Part shown: positions 6,199 to 9,638 of the stretch, piece after piece
How the letters are laid out: every line of letters starts with the position of its first letter
How positions within the stretch are numbered: the first letter of the stretch is position 1
Assembly (NCBI GenBank): GCA_945957495.1
Contig: CAMFLG010000085.1
Span: forward strand, 1 to 9,638
Length of the DNA: 9,638 bases
DNA from: an uncultured Pseudorhodobacter sp.
Lineage (GTDB): Bacteria > Pseudomonadota > Alphaproteobacteria > Rhodobacterales > Rhodobacteraceae
Direction: 5' to 3'
Notes under the pieces: generated by a model
Seen by the model: the letters and a program-made list of their open reading frames with translations, nothing else
Databases searched by the model: none
What the model was told of the DNA's origin: nothing
Made by a program: the position numbers and the translations under genes

Positions 6199-6596
6199 AT
6201 GACAAAAACTCGCGAGAAATGGTCAAGAATGGAGTTGCGACGTAGGGTGGGATTGCGGGCGCCACCAAAAGTGATGCCCGTGGTTCGGGGTGCAGAATAT
6301 CTTATAGCTCACGCATGCTTTTACTGCAGGAAATCTTGGAAAAAGCACTCAAGCGCCGAAATTTCGGTTTGCCCGCAGTGTGGTGGCCCTCTTTGCATCA
6401 TGGGGCGCTCGTTCAAGGCACCCAAGCGCACCGACATCAAACAATGGGAGAAAGTGCGTATTTTATGGTTTCAGGGATTTCGCTTCTGGTCCTACGGCAG
6501 TAACCCGGATGCCGAGGCGTTGCCTGATCGGCTACAAGACGTGACGATTTCATTCGGCGCAACCCATCTCATCCGCTTCGGGTCCGCTACAAGTAG
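6199..6596 (+). pseudogene. Small zinc-ribbon protein, frameshifted near the 3' end
   Basis: The first 115 codons encode an apparent treble-clef or zinc-ribbon protein: Cys40-x2-Cys43 and Cys58-x2-Cys61, followed by GGPLCIMGRSFKAPKRTD, KQWEKVRILWFQGFRFWSYGS and DAEALPDRLQDV. This resembles small uncharacterised alphaproteobacterial proteins (from memory, not searched). At about 6544-6546 the expected C-terminus moves to another frame, reading DFIRRNPSHPLRVRYK and stopping at TAG 6594-6596. One base seems missing. The repaired gene would encode about 132 residues. In the unrepaired frame translation runs on to TAG 6778-6780 as a 193-residue hybrid with a low-complexity tail laid over the pnp leader, which I consider an artefact of the shift. 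The start is uncertain: ATG 6199 lacks a Shine-Dalgarno; ATG 6229 is an alternative. A nucleic-acid-binding role is possible but unproven. Confidence 0.7.
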
Positions 6597-6714
6597 TGGG
6601 TGGTTCCTCTTGGCATTCCCCACCACCCCTTCCCAAACCCCTTCTTTTCCTGTATGCGCCCGCAATCTGCGACGTGAGGCCATGCCCCCGGCCACATGCG
6701 ATAGGATTGGGGGC

Positions 6715-6732
6715 GGCGGCAATGGGGCCGCC
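6715..6732 (+). promoter_or_regulatory. Hairpin in the pnp leader
   Basis: GGCGGC (6715-6720) pairs with GCCGCC (6727-6732) over a 6-base loop, 58 bases before the pnp start. In E. coli the pnp leader forms a stem cleaved by RNase III as part of autoregulation; a similar role here is only an analogy. The rest of 6597-6790 shows a pyrimidine-rich tract (about 6618-6656) and no convincing promoter. The pnp Shine-Dalgarno AGGGA is at 6779-6783. Confidence 0.3.
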
Positions 6733-6790
6733 ATGCAAACGGAAGACACGGGCAAGGGGCCTGTGAGTGCTTCCATATAGGGATGAACAG

Positions 6791-8932
6791 ATGTTCAACG
6801 TTACGAAAAAATCAATCCAGTGGGGCAATGAAACGCTGACACTGGAATCGGGCAAGGTCGCCCGTCAGGCCGACGGATCGGTGATCGCCACCTATGGCGA
6901 AACCTCTGTCATGGCCAACGTGACCTATGCACGCGCGCCGAAACCGGGACAGGATTTCTTCCCGCTGACCGTGCATTACCAAGAGAAATATTACGCCGCC
7001 GGGAAAATTCCGGGCGGCTTTTTCAAACGCGAAGCCCGTCCCAGCGAAAAAGAAACGCTGACCTCGCGTCTGATCGACCGTCCCTGCCGCCCGCTGTTCG
7101 TCGAAGGCTTCAAGAACGAAGTCCTCGTGATGGCAACCGTCCTGTCGCACGATCTGGTCAACGATCCCGATATCGTTGCCATGGTGGCCGTGTCCGCCGC
7201 GCTGACGATTTCCGGCGTGCCGTTCATGGGCCCGATCGGCGCGGCCCGCGTTGGCTTCTCGGGGGGCAACTATGTGCTGAACCCGTCGGTTGACGACATG
7301 CAGGGCCTGCGCAACAACCCGGATCAACGCCTTGATCTGGTCATCGCTGGCACCAAAGACGCCGTGATGATGGTGGAATCCGAAGCGTACGAGCTGACCG
7401 AAGACGAAATGCTGGGCGCGGTGAAATTCGGCCATGCCGCGATGCAGCCGGTGATCGACATGATCATCGACTTCGCCGAAGATTGCGCCAAAGAGCCGTT
7501 CGACTTCCAGGCACCGGATTATTCCGCGCTTTACGCAAAGGTCAAAGCCGCTGGCGAAACCCAGATGCGCGCCGCTTTCGCCATCCGCGACAAGCAAGAG
7601 CGTACCAACGCGATCTCTGCTGCCGTGGACGCGATCAAGGCCGCGCTGTCGGACGAAGACAAGGCCGATATCAACCTTGGCTCGGCTGTCAAGAAACTCG
7701 AATCCTCGATCCTGCGCGGCGACATCATCAACGGTGGCGCGCGCATCGACGGGCGCGACAACAAGACCGTGCGTCCGATCATCTCGGAAACCGGCATCCT
7801 GCCGCGCACCCATGGCTCGGCCCTGTTCACCCGTGGCGAAACCCAAGGTCTGGTCGTAACCACCCTTGGCACCGGCGAGGATGAACAGATCATCGACGCC
7901 CTGCACGGCAACAGCCGCTCGAACTTCCTGCTGCACTACAACTTCCCGCCCTATTCGGTTGGCGAAGTTGGCCGCGTCGGTTCGCCCGGTCGTCGCGAAA
8001 TCGGTCACGGCAAACTGGCATGGCGCGCATTGCAAGCCGTTCTGCCCGCGCCCACCGATTTCCCCTACACCATCCGCGTGGTGTCCGAGATCACCGAATC
8101 CAACGGCTCGTCCTCGATGGCGTCGGTCTGCGGTGGCTCGCTGTCCATGATGGACGCAGGCGTTCCGCTGAAGGCTCCGGTGGCAGGCGTCGCCATGGGT
8201 CTGATCCTGGAAGAAGACGGCCGCTGGGCCGTGCTGACCGACATTCTGGGTGACGAAGATCACCTGGGCGACATGGACTTCAAGGTTGCAGGCACCGCCA
8301 ACGGCATCACCACGATGCAGATGGACATCAAGGTTGCAGGCATCACCCCGGAAATCATGGCGCAGGCTTTGGCTCAGGCCAAGGACGGCCGTCTGCATAT
8401 CCTGGGCGAAATGAACAAGGCCCTGTCCGCGCCGCAAGGCTTCTCGGAATACGCACCGAAAATCGAAACCCTGCAGATCCCGACCGACAAGATCCGCGAA
8501 GTCATCGGTTCCGGCGGCAAGGTCATCCGCGAGATCGTCGAACTCTCGGGTGCCAAGGTTGACATCAACGACGACGGCATCATCAAGATCGCCTCGTCCG
8601 ATGCCGCCGCCATCAAGAAGGCCTATGACATGATCTGGTCGATCGTGGCAGAGCCGGAAGAAGGCCAGATCTACACCGGCAAAGTGGTGAAACTGGTCGA
8701 TTTCGGCGCCTTCGTGAACTTCTTCGGCAAGCGCGACGGTCTGGTTCACGTCAGCCAGATCGCCAACAAGCGTCTGACCCACCCGAACGAAATCCTGAAA
8801 GAAGGCCAGGAAGTTAAGGTCAAACTTCTGGGCTTCGACGATCGCGGCAAGGTGCGCCTTGGCATGAAGATGGTCGATCAGGAAACCGGCGCGGAAATCG
8901 TCGAAACCAAAGAAGCACCTGCCGAGGCATAA
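6791..8932 (+). CDS. pnp: Polynucleotide phosphorylase (polyribonucleotide nucleotidyltransferase)
   Basis: This 713-residue enzyme degrades RNA 3'-to-5' with phosphate, releasing nucleoside diphosphates; it is a trimer and part of the RNA degradosome in many bacteria. Domains in order: first RNase PH domain (about 5-145, with GGFFKREARPSEKE), an all-helical domain (about 150-300), the catalytic second RNase PH domain (about 310-530), KH domain with GSGG at 573-576, and S1 domain (about 622-690, with GKVVKLVDFGAFV). Asp488 and Asp494 in GDEDHLGDMDFK correspond to the metal-binding Asp486 and Asp492 of the E. coli enzyme. The start is ATG 6791, with AGGGA seven bases upstream; the eight extra in-frame codons upstream do not fit the family N-terminus. 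A strong terminator follows. It is complete, with no defects seen. Confidence 0.98.
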   Translation: MFNVTKKSIQWGNETLTLESGKVARQADGSVIATYGETSVMANVTYARAPKPGQDFFPLTVHYQEKYYAAGKIPGGFFKREARPSEKETLTSRLIDRPCRPLFVEGFKNEVLVMATVLSHDLVNDPDIVAMVAVSAALTISGVPFMGPIGAARVGFSGGNYVLNPSVDDMQGLRNNPDQRLDLVIAGTKDAVMMVESEAYELTEDEMLGAVKFGHAAMQPVIDMIIDFAEDCAKEPFDFQAPDYSALYAKVKAAGETQMRAAFAIRDKQERTNAISAAVDAIKAALSDEDKADINLGSAVKKLESSILRGDIINGGARIDGRDNKTVRPIISETGILPRTHGSALFTRGETQGLVVTTLGTGEDEQIIDALHGNSRSNFLLHYNFPPYSVGEVGRVGSPGRREIGHGKLAWRALQAVLPAPTDFPYTIRVVSEITESNGSSSMASVCGGSLSMMDAGVPLKAPVAGVAMGLILEEDGRWAVLTDILGDEDHLGDMDFKVAGTANGITTMQMDIKVAGITPEIMAQALAQAKDGRLHILGEMNKALSAPQGFSEYAPKIETLQIPTDKIREVIGSGGKVIREIVELSGAKVDINDDGIIKIASSDAAAIKKAYDMIWSIVAEPEEGQIYTGKVVKLVDFGAFVNFFGKRDGLVHVSQIANKRLTHPNEILKEGQEVKVKLLGFDDRGKVRLGMKMVDQETGAEIVETKEAPAEA

Positions 8933-8955
8933 GTCCGGTTTGGTACAGATCGCAG

Positions 8956-8990
8956 AGCCCCGGCGGAAACGCTGGGGCTTTGTTGTATTT
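8956..8990 (+). terminator. Intrinsic terminator after pnp
   Basis: A 10-bp stem (8956-8965 with 8970-8979, one G-T wobble) is closed by a GAAA tetraloop and runs into a T-rich tail, TTTGTTGTATTT. It lies 23 bases after the pnp stop. Confidence 0.9.
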
Positions 8991-9087
8991 GGAAGGGCCA
9001 TCTACGCACGTCAAAAGGGTTTGTCGTTGCGCAGGCTGCGGCAAAGCGGTTTGTCGTAGGCAAAAGACCCCCTTACCTACGTCAAGC

Positions 9088-9116
9088 TTGCTTGCCGTCG
9101 TCTTGCTTGCTACAAA
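9088..9116 (+). promoter_or_regulatory. Candidate fic promoter
   Basis: TTGCTT (9088-9093) and TACAAA (9111-9116) are separated by 17 bases, the preferred sigma-70 spacing, with moderate matches to TTGACA and TATAAT. Transcription would start near 9123, about 37 bases before the fic ATG. Confidence 0.35.
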
Positions 9117-9131
9117 ACGGCTTGTTGTAGC
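9109..9131. promoter_or_regulatory. Operator-like inverted repeat over the candidate fic -10 region
   Basis: GCTACAA (9109-9115) and TTGTAGC (9125-9131) are perfect 7-bp arms around nine bases. The left arm covers the proposed -10 hexamer and the right arm the proposed transcript start, a position where a bound repressor would block transcription. Many Fic proteins carry a C-terminal winged-helix region, so self-repression is conceivable, but that part lies outside the window. Confidence 0.4.
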
Positions 9132-9159
9132 TCAAGGCGCGATTGGAGTACGTCAAGAC

Positions 9160-9638
9160 ATGCAGAATAGCTTGGAACGTGCCGTCAACTACCACTACGG
9201 CCAATTTCCGCCCGGCGACCTTCGCTTTGATCTCTTGCTTGATCCGGTCTTTGACGCCGGCAACGCGATTTCGCGCTACGATCAGATGCTTGCCGCCATG
9301 CATAACAGCGAGATTCTGCTTGCCCCGCTGCGCAATCAAGAGGCCGTTGTGTCCTCACGCATGGAAGGCACGATCTCGACGCTGGACGAAGTGCTGCGGA
9401 TCGAAGCCGAAGATGGCGACGATGCCTTTCGGATGGCCCGCAGCGAGGCGGTTGAGACGTTTCTTTACACCCGCGCGATGCAGCGCATTCAGCACGAGGT
9501 CGAAGCTGGCCGCCCCGTTTCCGAACATCTGATCCGTCAGGCGCATCAGATCCTGCTTTCCTTCGGGCGCGGGGCGTCAAAATCTCCGGGCGCTTACAAG
9601 ACCGAGCAGAATTACATCGGCGAAAAGCGCCAGAAGGC
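9160..9638 (+). CDS. Fic-family protein (probable AMP-transferase), N-terminal 159 residues, 3' truncated by window
   Basis: The frame is open from ATG 9160 to the window end. It matches the N-terminal region of the large Fic/DOC-like family: an opening of about 50 residues with aromatic and Pro-rich segments (YHYGQFPPGDLRFDLLL), then LRNQEAVVSSRMEGTISTLDE, then a helical run (EAVETFLYTRAMQRI, LIRQAHQILL), then GAYKTEQNYIGE, where related proteins go on toward the Fic core. SSRMEG at 65-70 fits the inhibitory-helix motif (S/T)xxxE(G/N), with Glu69 as the autoinhibitory glutamate, so this would be a class II Fic enzyme with the inhibitor on its own N-terminus. Family members transfer AMP to protein hydroxyls. 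The catalytic HxFx(D/E)GNGR motif should lie beyond base 9638 and was not seen, so activity cannot be judged. GGAG lies 11 bases before the start, rather far. Confidence 0.82.
   Translation, partial: MQNSLERAVNYHYGQFPPGDLRFDLLLDPVFDAGNAISRYDQMLAAMHNSEILLAPLRNQEAVVSSRMEGTISTLDEVLRIEAEDGDDAFRMARSEAVETFLYTRAMQRIQHEVEAGRPVSEHLIRQAHQILLSFGRGASKSPGAYKTEQNYIGEKRQK

Larger units (their letters stand above)
9003..9158. repeat. Cluster of short degenerate direct and inverted repeats upstream of fic
   Basis: Three copies of a box near GGTTTGTCGTAG occur: GGGTTTGTCGTTG (9017-9029), GCGGTTTGTCGTAG (9046-9059) and ACGGCTTGTTGTAG (9117-9130). ACGTCAA occurs three times: 9008-9014, 9079-9085 and 9150-9156, the last two preceded by T. 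CTTGCTTGC is present twice (9087-9095 and 9102-9110). Inverted pairs include CGTAGG 9055-9060 with CCTACG 9076-9081, and CGCAG-G-CTGCG at 9030-9040. No protein on either strand explains the pattern. It looks like a multi-site regulatory region, or a decayed repeat element. Confidence 0.5.

Noticed and set aside
6597..6780. C-terminal tail of the 193-residue frame as a real domain
   Set aside because: Low-complexity Pro/Gly/Thr sequence after the frameshift point; the true end of the gene is the TAG at 6594-6596 in the other frame.
6812..9001. 729-codon open frame on the - strand
   Set aside because: It lies entirely antisense to complete pnp, whose domains and catalytic residues are all readable.
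9082..9339. Minus-strand 85-codon frame over the fic upstream repeats
   Set aside because: More than half lies antisense to the fic coding region; the rest translates the short repeats, with no family look.

Overview
The window looks like chromosomal DNA of a high-GC alphaproteobacterium, most likely Rhodobacteraceae (Rhodobacter/Paracoccus-like). This rests on the very GC-rich third codon positions, the style of the S15 and PNPase proteins, and the compact heme-uptake operon. No taxonomic search was possible.

Layout. (1) 2-2910, + strand: the 3' part of a heme uptake operon, hmuS (C-terminal end only), hmuT, hmuU and hmuV, packed with overlaps or 1-2 nt gaps. It encodes a cytoplasmic heme-handling protein, a periplasmic heme-binding protein, a FecCD-type permease and its ATPase, which together move heme from periplasm to cytoplasm. 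(2) 3028-4065, - strand: a membrane-anchored or secreted acidic RTX-type calcium-binding protein with 16 uninterrupted nonapeptide repeats, tail-to-tail with hmuV. (3) 4066-4393: a gene-free region between the divergent RTX and rpsO genes, with tandem GTTAACC boxes and a hairpin. (4) 4394-4715: rpsO (S15) with its own terminator. (5) 4716-6790: about 2.1 kb between rpsO and pnp, two genes that are commonly adjacent in bacteria. It holds an intact VOC/PhnB-like gene, a marC pseudogene (5' internal deletion plus two frameshifts) and a small zinc-ribbon gene broken by a one-base frameshift. (6) 6791-8990: pnp (polynucleotide phosphorylase) and a strong intrinsic terminator. (7) 8991-9159: a repeat-rich, operator-like segment. 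(8) 9160-9638: the 5' part of a Fic-family (AMPylase-type) gene with the N-terminal inhibitory motif, cut by the window end.

Most of the window is housekeeping and well-known transport. The parts that repay attention are the decaying stretch between rpsO and pnp, where a reading frame that looks like a 193-residue protein is really a frameshifted ~132-residue zinc-ribbon gene; the RTX protein beside the heme operon with its tandem upstream boxes; and the repeat cluster in front of the fic gene. I see no convincing new multi-gene system, no CRISPR array, no tRNA or rRNA gene and no insertion sequence.
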